64,000 nt of DNA, taken from the NCBI GenBank assembly GCA_026122225.1, contig JANEZZ010001412.1, positions 62,001-126,000 of the forward strand, read 5' to 3'. The notes under the pieces were generated by a model, which saw only the letters and a list, made by a program, of their open reading frames with translations, ran no database searches and had not been told where the DNA came from. Positions 33,467 to 46,561 of this stretch are shown here, piece by piece (positions within the stretch are counted from its first letter, which is position 1; each line of letters starts with the position of its first letter). This stretch comes from Heloderma charlesbogerti (Eukaryota; Chordata; Lepidosauria; Squamata; Helodermatidae). The position numbers and the translations under genes are program-made.

Positions 33467-33595
33467 CAGGGGTGGGCAACGTGTGGCCCTCCAGATGTTT
33501 TAGATGTTTAAAACTCCTGCCATCCCATACCATTGGCTATGCTGACTGGGGTTGATGGGAGTTGTAGGCCAAGACATCTGGAGGGGCAAAAGTTG
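33467..33595. mobile_element. hAT-like foldback MITE with CAGGGGTGGGCAAC end
   Basis: The left end, CAGGGGTGGGCAACGTGTGG, is a hAT-type terminus. The arms CCTCCAGATGTTTTAGATG and CATCTGGAGG pair. The flanks CTCTAAAG (33459-33466) and CTCTAGAG (33596-33603) match at 7 of 8 bases. The right terminus is eroded. Confidence 0.75.
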
Positions 33596-34759
33596 CTCTA
33601 GAGTGACCACAAAACAGAACTATGGAGGATTGGACTATGAAGACATACAGTAGTGGTGGTCACTAGGGGCAAGGACAGCTTTAGACCTCACTCCAGTGGT
33701 GTCACTGACTGTACTCCTTTACTTTTCCACACCTTAGTGAATAGTTGCCATTCAGTAAATCACTGAATTTTGCATCACTGTTGTGATGAGGGAAAGACCT
33801 GCTCTCCATCTCTGAGACTGGGTGATCTGCTGTCACTGAGAAAATTCTCGTAAAGAGGTGGAATCTGCATATGTGCTCAGCACACGTTTCAATGCACTGC
33901 AGTTCCTAGAAGTTTCTACAATATGGAAGTCTTTCTCCCAGTCCTCCTTCTGTAAGAGCCCCCATCCACTGTAATGACAGACATTTTGCTAGTCCTATGA
34001 ATTGGGGTCTCTTCTGCCTTTATAAATACACAATACTTACTTGTACACCCTTCCTGTTACACAAAGCAAAAGCTATGTGACTTAGTGCCATCCATCAGTT
34101 GATTTTTCCTTTTCTAGCCACATAGTCTTTAGGGGAAGGAGTACCATTTTAGAAGACGGCAAGGTCAGAACCATTTTTCTCCCCCTCTCCACCCTCACCT
34201 GACTACCAGCATTTCAGACTGCATGTGATTATTCCTCAGGAGTACCTGCATTTATGGCCAACACTCTTACCTACACACTGTCACTATTGTTATATGCAGT
34301 GGAATGGGCCTATGTACTAGGTATGCATGCCAAGGACAGAGACCTTCTTGTCCGGAAAAAAAAGTGCCATTGTTTGAATTGCATTGACAACATTGCTCTA
34401 GTTATTATGAGGTATAATGATGTAACTGCAGCAAATAACAGAAAACACTGCTTTTTCCAATTTAATCCGGAATATCTCTGAGAGCGGGCCTTTAAACCTG
34501 GCTGAGGTTCTTGCCCCCTCATAAAATCTGAAATGGTGCCACCATATAGGAGTGACATCTGTTGCAGTATATTGGATAATGCGGAATAAAAAGCAGGGAA
34601 TAACACTACAAAAATGGTATATTAAATGTGTAATGTGCCCCAACAGTTATCAGTGCACTTGGGTACTGCTATAAAGCAGTAGTGTATATCTAGCCCAGGT
34701 GACTTGATATCTAAAGAAAGTTGACCTCATGGGACAGAAGATGATGATGAGTCAGATTG

Positions 34760-34871
34760 AGGGTGCAATCCTCTGCATGTCTAGACAGAGAGAAGGCCTA
34801 CAACTCCCAGCATGGCTGGCTGGGGAATGCTGGGAGTTGTGCGCCTTTTCTTTGTCTAAACATACATAGAT
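34760..34871. repeat. Palindromic MITE related to 11873-12010
   Basis: GGGTGCAATCCTCTGCATGTCTAGACAG … CTACAACTCCCAGCATGGCTGGCT is mirrored by TGCTGGGAGTTGTGCGCC … GTCTAAACATACATAGATTGCGCTC. Confidence 0.8.
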
Positions 34872-36178
34872 TGCGCTCTAAATTCATCATCATCATTGTT
34901 GAAGGAATATATATAACTGCATTTCTATAGAAAGACTTATGTGTGGTTGAACTAGTTCAATGAAAATTTTGAGCGTAGCATTTTTGAAAATGAATCTATT
35001 CATTGTTCTATCAGATGCTTGGTTTTGGATACCTGTTTAAAGCCATGTGACTTTTTGACATTTCTTTTAAATTTATAGTAATTTATTCTGAACTTGAAGC
35101 CCAGATAATCAAAAACTTGTAAATTTACATGGAAGGTTAGTAAAACTTGTTCTCTGTTATTTAAAAAAATAATAAATCATAGCTTTTGAGTAGCTATGTT
35201 GAAATGATTGTTGTGTCTTATTATTTTAGACTATGGCTGCAGACCACAAACCACTTGACTTCACCATGCTTCCATAAATGTAATTAAGACTGTCTTTAAA
35301 ATACCCTGCAAGCAAGTGATTTGGAAGTTTCAGCTTTCCTTGCAATTACTCAAGAAATGCCTCCTTATCTCCCACCCCCCAAAAAGCAACAATACGTTTA
35401 AAACAGCTTTGTATCATATTTGGTTTCTCCCCATCACTTCCCATATCAGATCGCGATGCATTTTTTCCAAGTTTGCATTTCTTTTTTTAGGGGTGGGTGA
35501 CCAATTGGTAGGGGCCACCCCCATCCCATCACATCCCATCCCACCCACTCCAATGTACCAAAAAATTATCCCTGGCTGAGCTAGATGCATCATGGTTGTT
35601 CAGTGCCCTGATTTACACTTTGAGCTCCTTCCTGTTAAGGGATGGAGTCTATCTAAAACTAAAGTGAATGATTCATTAAATAAAACTATGGAACACTCAG
35701 GACAGATCATGTTATTTCAACCAGATACCTCATTCCAGGCAGGTTTTCATCATTCCTTTAGCTGGCCTACCCACAATTTAAGTGAGGATAGGAGTTTGAA
35801 GAAAGTTGCAGAGAGTGAAGTGTTTCAGGCTGAAGTATTTGCTAAGTGTTGCTTCCCTTCCAATGGATGATGGAGAGGTTAGACTCCTACCTTATTTCCT
35901 CTGTAGGAATTTGGAAGCTACAGCAGGAGATGAGCAAGGCCAACCTGAAATAATAAGGATAAATTGTAACACTGGGGGAGATGCAAAGTGAGGAGTACAG
36001 TCAACTAGACAGGGCGGGAAGAGTATAGGTTACCTGAGACTTGGAACAAAGTAATTACTGGTTTTGCAAATTTTCCTTCATTCAGAAGTTATCATTAGTC
36101 AGTAAAAACACCAACCACCCACAGGTTTTTCCAGGTAATTAGCAATACTGAAAATGACATGATATTTCCATAATAACT

Positions 36179-36448
36179 GAGGGTTGCATCCAGTGGTGGC
36201 TGTGCCTTAGTGGAAAGCACTCCCACTTGTGCAAGGCGATTTTTGCTGATCCTCCTCAAACCACTTGATCTTCCTGAAAAGCTGCTTCTGAGGGTAAGAG
36301 ACCCTCTGGTATAGAATGGAACGTAGTGTGGAAGAGTGCAGTAAGTGGTGGTGTGTTGTGGGGTGGGATTAGTGGAAATTGTGTGCCTTGACTTGCATGA
36401 GCGGGAGCATTTCCTGCTCAGGGAAAGCCACCATTGGATACAACTCTG
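36179..36448. repeat. Foldback MITE with GCATCCAGTGGTGGCT ends
   Basis: GAGGGTTGCATCCAGTGGTGGCT at the left is mirrored by AGCCACCATTGGATACAACTCT at the right. The interior is non-coding. A loosely similar pair (AGTATCCAGTG near 42877 and CATTGGATACT near 43590) may bound another copy. Confidence 0.7.
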
Positions 36449-36965
36449 AATCTATAACATTGCATCATCATCATCATCGTATGTTTGTCACACTTGAATG
36501 TTGTTTGATTTAATCAAGTAGTAATAGAAAACACTTTTAAAACAAGGCATATGCTATTTTAGTAGTATTAGCATTATCCTTCAACATTCAAATCTGTACA
36601 ATTAGTTTAGTGTGCTGTGCATCCCTTACAAATCAGATTTGTGTGCCATTGGCTCAAGTTCGGACCATCATAACACAGCTTATTAATAGGATGGGAGAGA
36701 AATGCATTTGGCTCACATTTTAATACAAACTTACCAAATTTGCACTTCCCAAACCAATATGTGAACCATGATGTGGTTATATTTGATAGCTGCACTTTCC
36801 TTAATTTTACAGTGCAGTTGTCCATGAAAACATTATGTAAACAAATGTGTATATTGGGGAAAAGATGGACCAAAAATGTTTATATCGGTAAAAAATAATG
36901 TATACAAATGCATTATATTAGGCGAAATTACTTGCAAAACATCTCTATATTAGGGGAAAGTGCAT

Positions 36966-36967
<2 letters not shown>

Positions 36968-37011
<44 letters not shown>

Positions 37012-37013
37012 GA

Positions 37014-37047
<34 letters not shown>
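36968..37047. repeat. (AT)n and (GA)n microsatellites
   Basis: About twenty AT units, a CAGGAGATTT spacer, then fifteen GA units. Confidence 0.95.
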
Positions 37048-37049
<2 letters not shown>

Positions 37050-37194
37050 GGAAAGAAATGAATGTAAGGTTGGAAAAATGAGAAACTGAGTGAAACCAGA
37101 AGTGGCAGATTTGTCCATCCATTCTTATTAAGCCAAGATATGCATGATCCTTTCCTCCGTGTACCCAGATCTGTTGTGTCACCCTTTGCACAAG

Positions 37195-37395
37195 CTGGAA
37201 TTAAACCAGGAAGTCTCTAACTACAGTTTCCTGTTCTGTCAGAACCAGGAAACTATGGCTATCAGCTTCAGAACAAGCCAGTTTGTTTGAAGGTTTGGAG
37301 TTAGTTTAATATCCTTTAATAACCACAATTTTCCAGTTCAGATGAAACAGGAAACTATGGTTTATTAGAGACTTCCTGGCTGGACTGCTGCATAC
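37195..37395. repeat. Foldback MITE
   Basis: AACCAGGAAGTCTCTAACTACAGTTTCCTG at the left is mirrored by CAGGAAACTATGGTTTATTAGAGACTTCCTGG at the right. A further internal pair (AACCAGGAAACTATGG) is present. Confidence 0.65.
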
Positions 37396-37534
37396 CAGAA
37401 AGGCAGGAGCAAAGGGCCTGTGTATGCAGGCAAAAATCTTCAGCATAACTCAGGTTTTGAAAATATAGTTCTTTAGGCAAGCTTTCCCTGGCTTGTGACT
37501 GGTCATGATGCTGTTCTGTTTCATTGTTTTATTA

Positions 37535-37684
37535 ATTAATTAATTAATTCATTCATTCATTCATTTGTTTATTTTTGTTGTTGTTGTTGTAAGTTGTAAC
37601 TGTTTATTGTTATGTTGTATTATATATGTATTGTAGCAGTAGTTTTCAGCATTTATTATATTAAGCAGAATATAAAATAAATAA

Positions 37685-37716
<32 letters not shown>

Positions 37717-37717
37717 C
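37535..37717. repeat. (TTAA)/(TTCA) runs, possible LINE tail and (GATA)n microsatellite
   Basis: ATTAATTAATTAATTCATTCATTCATT is followed by TTGTTGTTGTTGTTG. Then CAGCATTTATTATATTAAGCAGAATATAAAATAAATAAA resembles a LINE 3' end, and it passes into eight GATA units at 37686-37717. Confidence 0.7.
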
Positions 37718-39015
37718 AGATAATCCAAAAAGATATTGTTTTATTCCATATCAAAGAAGTGCAGAAGTATGTATATTCCAGAAGAAGAAAGACGTAAGTT
37801 TGTAATAGAAACAAAACAAAAACCAGTGTCCTGCAGCACCCTAAGGCCCAAAACATTTATCGTTGTCTGGGTTTATACAGGCCAGACTCTTCTTCATGAG
37901 ACACAAGAGCTAATCTCAGTTACAAATCCATAGTGATTTATTCCTCTCCCCACCACACCACCACCACCACTACATTTCTAGACTTAAGTACCATCTTTCC
38001 CATTACACAGATGTTTGCTTGTAGTTACCCTTCAAGCTGTCTGTTCCTCTGTGATGCAAATATTTCTGTACAATTTCCTTGCATTACAGATTTTTCTGTT
38101 TGAGACGTTTCCCCAAGGAAGAGAAATAAAAGCCCTGCACTATTTGAAGCTATTTAATAACTACTGGAATAGAATAATTCCAGTGATACGGATAATGCAA
38201 TTATTTTCTTCTGCTTTATCTAGGCTTTATCCTCTACTTCCTTCTGCATTTGTAGCCATGCTAAATATTTATTCTTCAGCTTTCCCTCTTCTAAAAACTC
38301 AGATATTCATTGCCAATTACCAATATTCATGACCTCTAGATTCTCCTCTAGGAAATAAAATCAGAAAACTGCCTTGTTCAAATGTGATGTACAATTACGC
38401 TAGTTTGCATACTGTGTGGGGAAATTATCTTTATCTTTGGCTTGCTTTTTCTCTCAGGGGATCACTCAGGGAAGGCTGACAGATCAATAAGATTTAATTA
38501 TCATTAAAAGGCAGACAAGATTAATTTATCATGTATCTGTAATGAAATCAGTTTCCTGTGTACAGAACTGAATAAAGAATATTTTTACAATGCCATTAAT
38601 ACATTGTAGTACTTTAGCTTAAAGTTTCATCACTTGACAGATTTACTGGGTGAGATCAGAACTGAGTTGAAGATAGAATTATGACTGGTTTTAAATGAAA
38701 AGGGCCTTTAAAGGCGTGATTGTTCACGACACTTCTGTAGGTAAAATGGTTCTGCTGAGCAAGGCATATGGCATTTGCTTCCGTGGAAGCACTTGAGCAT
38801 AACATGATGGGATGAATCCTATGCGTGCATACTTACACACAGCTAAAGGTCCCTGTAGATGTTATCTGGGACTGTATGTATGAAAACTGAAAAGTTATTC
38901 CCTATTGCTATGTTGTATGCATCATCCATGAATGAATTTATCGTAGCCATTATAGCGTTCAAGCCTCTAATTGTGTTGTTTCCTACCCTGCCATATATGT
39001 ATGTATGTATGTATG

Positions 39016-39253
39016 TTGTTGTTGTTCAGTCATTCAGTCGTGTCCGACTCTTCATGACCCCATGGACCATAGCACGCCAGGCCTTCCGGTCCTCCGCTCT
39101 CTCCCAGAGTGTGCTCAGGTTCATATTCATTGCATTGGTGATGCTATCTAGCCATCTCATCCTCTGCCGCCCCCTTCTCCTTTTGCCTTCAATCTTTCCC
39201 AGCATCAGGGTCTTTTCCAGTGAGTCTTCTCTTCGCATTAGGTGGCCAAAATA
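39016..39253 (-). mobile_element. BovB (RTE clade) LINE 3' end
   Basis: Read on the - strand it encodes RREDSLEKTLMLGKIEGK, RRRGRQRMRWLDSITNAMN and WRAMVHGVMKSRTRL, the characteristic BovB ORF2 C-terminus. It ends with an (AAC)n tail (GTTGTTGTTGTT on +). Both flanks are (TATG)n, so it inserted into a tetranucleotide repeat. It is a heavily 5'-truncated copy. Confidence 0.9.
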
Positions 39254-39801
39254 CGTATGTATGTATGTATATATTAATTTTACAAGATAGATTCAACAAT
39301 ATCAAGGAAATGGTTACCTTGTTACATTCTAGGAATCATTTCATTGCTACTATAATGTTAGATACATTCCTGAAGTGAAAATGGCCTAAAAACAGATTTC
39401 TACACTTCCTTACTCCATAGCTCATAACAGTGATTACATTAGTGAAAGCTGGGAGCTAATGCTGTTGTTTTTTTCTTGCTGAGCAATTGGCAGGGGAAAG
39501 CAGCAGCACTGCTGTTGAACGGTAAGATTGCAATTCTGTGCTGAGAAGGGCTACACATTCTTACATTTCTGGAGGTATACGTGGACACAGGATAGCAGCT
39601 TTAATATTCAACAAGCCCAAGTGTCATCACCATCAAATGCAGTGCTTACAATTAAACACGCATAGTGCCATGGAGAGGTTTCCAGGTGCTTGAGGCAAAA
39701 TAACTCGAAGGTCCCTTGGATTGGACACAGCATAGCTGTTTGTCCATGGGGCCTTAGTATTCAAGGCTTAATGTGCAAAGGCCAAGATGGATTGTCCTTG
39801 A

Positions 39802-39830
39802 TACACACACACACACACACACACACAGGG

Positions 39831-39858
<28 letters not shown>
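39802..39858. repeat. (CA)n and (GA)n microsatellites
   Basis: Thirteen CA units, GGGG, then about fourteen GA units. Confidence 0.95.
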
Positions 39859-39861
<3 letters not shown>

Positions 39862-39952
39862 CCTTTTTGCACACAGCATTTACAGCAGGAATGCAACTTT
39901 ATATTGTAAAAATGACTAGAAAATAGAACAAGATGAGAGCTTGCTTGTGCTA

Positions 39953-40110
39953 GAATCATAGAATCATAGAATAGTAGGGTTGGAAGGGGCCTACAAGGCC
40001 ATCGAGTCCAACCCCCTGCTCAATGCAGGAATCCAAGTCAGAGCATCCCTGACAAATGGCTGTCTAGCCTCGTCTTGAAGGCTTCCAGTGTGGTAGAGGC
40101 CCACAAATGT
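39953..40110 (-). mobile_element. CR1 LINE 3' end
   Basis: GAATCATAGAATCATAGAAT, then AGGGTTGGAAGGGGCCTACAAGG, then GAGTCCAACCCCCTGCTCAATGCAGG, is the reverse complement of the CR1 3' UTR with its short terminal repeat ATTCTATG. As is normal for CR1 there is no poly(A). It is 5'-truncated. Confidence 0.85.
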
Positions 40111-41008
40111 GTTAAACTATTTCTAAAGACAAGAGCTTACAATCCAAAATCCAAACACAGAATGTGGAGCGCTTCAACTCATGGTGGTTAGAAATGTTGT
40201 ATAAATAAGATACTTGGCTACTTCATGTGGAATCTACTACCTGTGGATATTCAGAAATCTGGATAGCTTGAGACACTACTTACAATAGGGATGCATTCCA
40301 TTTTAAGTGAGGGGACGTATAGAAAATCAGCATGCCAACAGTGAGTTCAGATGTGCTTGGTTATCATTCAGTAACTGCAACATCAAGTGGTAACTTGCAT
40401 TTGTGAAAACAGTTGTCACAGATAAAGCATCAAAGGCAGAACTGCTATTTCAGTGGACATATTTCAATATTCATATTGAAATATTACGTATTTCAATATT
40501 CATACGTAGTACATTTAATGGAGGTTGCTCGTGTGTTCGGCTGTGGAACATCGAACAATAAGTTATAAATAAAATGATGAAATATGGACTGATGTGCATG
40601 CATTAGTGAATCAGCCCAGAATCGCAAAGGTTCTCAGAGATTAATCCTTCCTTTTGTACATGAAATAACCTGATAGCGCTTATCTGGGATCAAGTCCCCA
40701 ACTCCAGATCTCTTTGTTCTGTTGTAATAATTCCCATTTAAAAAATTGATTTTGTTCTCGGAGGAATATATAAGGGAAAGTATTCCTAGCACCAAAGGTC
40801 ACCAAGTGAGCAAATGAGGCTTCTTATATCATCTGCAAACAGCAGGAACAGAAAAACATCTGGGTGTATCAACAAAGATTGTGTACAAGCAAAGCGCACA
40901 CAAGGACTTAGATGTGTTCTAGGGCTTCATAAACCAGAAAGCACTCCATGCTAATGCCCGCTATGCATCTGTGAGTTGAAGAGTGTGAGAGAAGACCACA
41001 CTCTGGTC

Positions 41009-41297
41009 GTGTGGCGCAGAGTGGTAGGTGGCAGTATTGCAACTGAAACTCTCCCCACAATCTGAGTTCGATCCCAGCAGAAGCCGGGTCTCGGGTAGCC
41101 GGCTCAGGTTGACTCCATCCATCCTCCATCCTTCCGAGGTCGGTAAAATGAGCACTCAGCTTGCTGGGGGAAAGGTAGTCACGACTGGGGAAGGCAATGG
41201 CAAACCACCCCGCTACAGTCTGCCATGAAAACGCCAGTGCAAGTGGTGTCCCTCTAGGGGTCAGTAATGACCCGGTGCTTGCACAGGAGGAACCTTT
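41009..41297 (+). mobile_element. tRNA-derived SINE
   Basis: The A-box-like segment is GTGGCGCAGAGTGGTAGGTGG and the B box is GAGTTCGATCCC (41064-41075). These are RNA polymerase III promoter elements inherited from a tRNA. The body continues CGGCTCAGGTTGACTCCATCC and GACTGGGGAAGGCAATGGCA, ending near GACCCGGTGCTTGCACAGG. I recognise it as a squamate-type SINE but cannot fix the family name without a library. Confidence 0.82.
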
Positions 41298-41587
41298 AGT
41301 TTCCCATGGGTTACAGTGAAAGGATACATCTGCAGGGGAATTTCTTGCCCTCTCATTCTGGCTTTCTTGCAGCAAAAATATGAGAAATCATCATGGACAA
41401 GGAAGAATAGAACATGCAGGGGAAATACCTGTGTGGGTCTTTTCCCTGCATGTACTGTATCAACCATGCTCTCCCGCAGTGTGCAGGCTTAGGGCCTTCT
41501 CAGTCCTAGCAAGCTTGTTGTGGGACTACTTGTTTATGGAGGCTTACTGGTCTGACTAACTCCTGGCCTTGAGAAGAAGATAAACTC

Positions 41588-42325
41588 CATGTTAGGCATA
41601 CTTAGGAAAGGAATTGAGAATATAACTGCCAATATCATACCACCCTATACAAATCTATGGTGCGACCACACTTAGGATACTGTGTACAGTTCTGGTCGCT
41701 GTACCTAAAAAAAGGCTATTGTAGAGTTGGAAAAAGTGCAGAAAAGGGCAACTAAAATGATCAGGGGGCTGGAGCATCTCCCCTGTAAGAGAAGGTTACA
41801 ACAGCTGGGATTATTTAGTTTGGAAAAAAGGCAAGTAAGGGGAGACATAATAGAGATGTACAAAATTATGCATGGTGTGGAAAATATGGATAGAGAGACA
41901 TTTTTCTCCCTCTCTCATAATACTAGAAACCAGGGTCATCCCATGAAGCTGACTAGTGGGAGATTCTGGACAGATAAAAGGAAGTACTTCTTCAAACAGT
42001 GCATAGTTAAACTATGGAACTCACTACCACAAGATGTAATTATGGCCACCAATTTTGATGGCTTTAAAAGGGGGTTGGACAAATTCCTGGAGAAGAAGGC
42101 TATCAATGGCTGCTAGTGCTGCTGGCTATATGCGATCTCTAGTATTACAGGCAGTGAGCCTCTATACACCAGTTGCTGGGGAACTTGGGTGGGAGGGTGC
42201 TGTTGCACTCATGTCCTGCTTATGCATTTCCTGTGGGCAGCTGGTTGGTCACTGTGCGAACAGAATGCTGAACTAGATGGACCCTTTGTCTGATCCAGCA
42301 GGGCTCTTCTTATGCTCTTACATGT
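41588..42325 (+). mobile_element. CR1-like LINE ORF2 C-terminus and 3' end
   Basis: The open frame 41727-42116 reads MEKVQKRATKMIRGLEHL, then LGLFSLEKRQVRGDIIEMYK, then LWNSLPQDV. These match the post-RT C-terminal region of CR1-group LINEs. The 3' UTR ends TGAACTAGATGGACCC … TCTTCTTATGCTCTTA. Stops lie upstream of 41727. Related copies are at 53232-53745 and, inverted, at 63150-63415. Confidence 0.85.
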
Positions 42326-43647
42326 TGGGGGAAGTCTGACGGTATTTTTAACCAGTGTTGAAGCTGATGTTTATTTGTAGCAGACTGTTTTTGCATTTCA
42401 GTGATTTTAGGTACTATATTTGATCGGTGGAGTTAAAAAAAAGGTTTTAATCTGTTAAGAAAGTTGTTTAATTGTCCACTTTATCATTGTACACTATATA
42501 GAACTGGTTCTTTGTTTGTACGTGGCTCCAGAACCTTGGTTTGGAAGGGGGCAGGGGTATAAATCAAAGCAATATTATGACATAGGCCAATCATGTTATT
42601 CTCAAAGCAAAATACAAATTCTGCTGAGTTTTCTTAATTTTGGCTGAGAGCTGAACCCGAGTTTTAAAATTATTTTTCAAGAACCTAGGCACAGGTTGGT
42701 AGCGGAGTGCTATCAGTCAAAGAAAGGAACAAATGGCACCACTGTTCTTATTATGGCTATGTTGATGCTAGCACTTAAATTTCCACATATACTGCAGGAT
42801 AGCAAAAGTGAATTGTCCGAATTTCAGTTCTGTCAGGAATACAGAATCCACAAAGCCCTGCCTTTATCATGAGCATTATATGGGAAGTATCCAGTGCTGC
42901 CCATCCATGAGCAGGCCCCACTTCCATTCTGCAGCCACTGATACCCTTCCACAAGCGGTGCTCACTGTTTGCAGAATGGAGATTCAGTGCTTCCAGGGGC
43001 AAGTTCTGACATGAGTGGAAACACTCATTTTTGGAATGGGGCAGGTCAGCAGAGGTCCCTTACATGAGCTCCGCTGCCCTGCCCTGTTCCAGAAACAGGC
43101 ATTTCCATGCATTTCAGGTTGCCCCTTGAAGCACGAAGGGCTCCTTCACACCAGGCTTTTATCCTGCTACGGAGATTGCTTACTCACAGACTTTTTCAGG
43201 TCCTGTACACAACGCAGCCCTCCTCCAGGGAGACTCCTGCTCTTTGTGAGCTCTATTGCGTTGTTTTCCATGACGAGGAAAATCCGGCATTTCCCCCCCC
43301 TCCCACCATGGAGTCGACAGAAATGAGGGTGTACAGTTTAAAGTCGCTTTTATTGCAAATAAAACAACAGTGCCACCTAGTGGCTTTCTAATGAAACACA
43401 TAGCTCTCATTGGGAAGTTTAGGGTTTTTTTTAAAGCCACTTGGAAAGGACCTGATCTAATCCCACAAAGATTCCGGAAGCAAAAGCCCCAGTATATTGC
43501 AGGATTTTTAGCCTTGTGTGATGAAGCCCTCAGTCTCTGTTCTGCAAGCAGTGGGAATCGCTTATGGAAGGAATGGCCATTTGCAGGTGGTCTCCATTGG
43601 ATACTGCCCATTATTTGGGTCTTATGCATGATGTGTTTGAATACAGA

Positions 43648-44145
43648 AAAATTATTTATTTATTTTATTGAAAATATTTCTTGGCCACCTTTCAGGGCAG
43701 AAGCCCTCCCAAGGCGGCTTACAGCAATAAAATACAGAAGAACAGTTAAAATACTAAAAGTGATACAAACATGAAAACAATAAAAACAACAAAAACAACA
43801 ATAAAAGCCAACAATAAAACCAGCAACAACATTAATAGCAGTAACAGCAATAATAGCAGTCATATCAAGAGAAGGCCAAGGTAAAATAATATGTTTTCAA
43901 GGCGTTCTTAAAAGTCTGCAGCGAAGGAGTATGGCGGACCTCCGATGGCAGCTTGTTCCAAATGTGTGGGGCCACTGCAGAGAAGGCCCTTTCACGTGTG
44001 ATCACCCACCTGACTGCTCTCATGGGTGGGCAAATAAGAAGGGCCTCTCTTTCTGATCTTAAAGTGCAGGCAGGCTGATATGGGTGAAGGCAATCCTTCA
44101 AGTAATTTGGTCCCAAACGATTTAAGGCTTTAAAGGTCCATCTAC
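43648..44145 (-). mobile_element. L2-like LINE 3' end
   Basis: On the - strand 43865-44116 encodes GPNYLKDCLHPYQPA, TRERAFSAVAPHIWNKLP and FKNALKTYYF, the L2-like ORF2 C-terminus. The AT-rich UTR with a run of (ACA)-rich sequence follows toward 43648. Confidence 0.85.
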
Positions 44146-46561
44146 ATCACATTCTCCATTACAAGATGCCTGTTGTCTTAATTCATTTTACTAATCAAGT
44201 GGATTAGTTTATTTTATTGGGCAAAAATTGAAATCTACAATATAGCAAATGATTTTCTTAAATATTTCTTTAAAATTAGAAAACAATAAGTGGAACTCCA
44301 CAACAAAATGTTGCAGTGTATCCCTGATGTGCATTTGCTACCCGAACCTGTGGCTTAGGGCAGAAAAAATAAATGACAGAGTCAAAGACAGGAGTCTATG
44401 CTCGTACCTGAGTCCTACTTTCATTTGCAATTTTTAAAGAAGATTTTGAACATTTAAAAGTGCAACCAGTCTCCATGCAAGTAATGGAGAATGGGGTTTC
44501 TGCTGGATTTGGCTTGGGAGGAGGGATGGGAGGGCAATTTAAGTAGATTGACCTTTGCTGAGAGGTATAAAGGATTTTTGACTGGGAATCTAAACCGGAC
44601 TCAAGTCCACCTCTGACTTGCAATATTAACAGTGGACTGCATTGCAGGGCTGCCGGACGCTACCTCTCTCAGCACATTCCCCACCCCAACCTGCAACAGG
44701 GGTTATAAGAGCAAATTGCCTGGGAGGGTTATTATATATTTCTCTCTCAGCCCAACCTGCAATGTGGGGGTAAGAGCATTCAATAACACTGCACAGTTGT
44801 AAGCTACTCTCTCAGTTTCAGCCCAAGCTGCAATGCGGATATAATACATTTGGACAGTGTTGTGGAGTTGCGATAAACCACTCAGAAGTGAACCTGACCT
44901 CTGATCTGTAGTTATCAGTCTGAACTTCACTGTAGGGCTGTCATGAGCCATTAGTGTGGGCTACACTTCAGGGCTGTCATAAGCCATTCTCTCCCAGCCA
45001 TACCCTTTCCAACCTGAAATATGAAGAGAATATATGCTTTGGGATTTGCATTAGCAGGCCTCTTATTAAAATGTTTTCACACTAAATAAGAACTGAGTTA
45101 GAAAGAGCAGGATCACTTCTCTTTGCACCTATCTTTTGGGGGAATGGGGTGGGCACACTGGTGCCCAGTCTCAGCTACATTAAAATCTTGGATTTCTCCA
45201 TTGATTTCTATGGGCAGCTATCACTTCTATTCCTGGGATATTTAAAAATAGCTTCTCAGTGTGAACCAGGAATGCACCTATCCAGACAATGAGAAGGTTC
45301 CGTCTTTCCCTTTTATATCTATATGCCTCTTCCTTCATCTTCATTTGCTTGTTTCACTAGGAGGAGGAAAGAAATGCCACAAAGGATAACAGAGGAAGGG
45401 ACATATATCTAGAACTGCCCATGGCACTTTCTACCCTCTGCACTTTTTGCTTTCTCTCTCAGATGTGTCTAGTGTGAGGGTTGATGGGCTATCCTTCTAT
45501 TTAAGCTACCCATGAAGGCTAACATTAATGAAAAGGAGCAGTGACTGGTTCACATAGTCATGCAAAGCAAGCAACAACAGCCAGCAGGGTCTTTGAACTG
45601 GGGCTCTTTCACTCCTCAGCCAGTTCTACAAATGATCTTTTAACCCTATCCTCTTCAAATCTCTGCCGAGGGTCATAGGCTAGCTTCACTCTCTTTCTGC
45701 CAATCCAGCAGGGTGACTGGTTTCCAGTTTAGATGAGTATTGAAAAGTATTTATTGAGGTTACTTTTTCCATAGTAAAGTCTTGAACTTTTAAAGCTAGT
45801 GCTCAAAAAAGCCCATTTGAATGTCAATATATACTGTATATTAGAGTAGAATAGTAATGGTACTAGTATATGGAAAGTGGGGCAAGGCAGCACCTACTTG
45901 CAATGTATTATACACTTGATTTGCATATCTAATTGCAGCGGTTTGTAAATTGTCAGCTTGGAAACATTTGTATCCTTTTACTGAAAACCTTTGAGCCTCT
46001 TTATTATTTAAATGTTACTGAAGTCTGGTACAATGAATGCTACAAAATCAGACTTTAATCCAACATGGCAGATGAATTTTCATTTTCCTTCTAAGTACAC
46101 TTGTATCTCAAACCACATTGAAGGCTAATTTTGTCCTCTTCTTATTTATGATGTTTTGTTTCCAAAAGGCTCTATGCCACATTACGGATGTTGTAGTGCC
46201 TGCAAGTCAGGTGTCTTAGATCATTTGGGAACTTGGCATAGATAAATCTGTTAAGGTGAATTGTTCATCAGTACTCCTTTTCCTCATTGTCATGTTGTTT
46301 TGATATGGAAGTGTGACAACACACAGCCCTCAGGTGGATTCCCCCAAATAAAAACGTTATCCATAGCTGTTGTCTAGCTACCCTTATACTGTGCTTAAAA
46401 TTCAAAACAAGACAAAACATGCAGAGCAATGAAACACGAGGAGTAAGGAACCAGAGACCTGCCCTAACTGTAATTCTGAACTTTGTCAAAGACTAGCAAA
46501 CATTTTGCGGGTGTAGAAATTTCATCCTTGTATAGGGAGGAGGCCACAGTGCCCTACATGA

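Noticed and set aside
41009..41080. A functional tRNA gene
   Set aside because: A and B boxes are present but the downstream sequence does not fold as a tRNA and continues into a SINE body.
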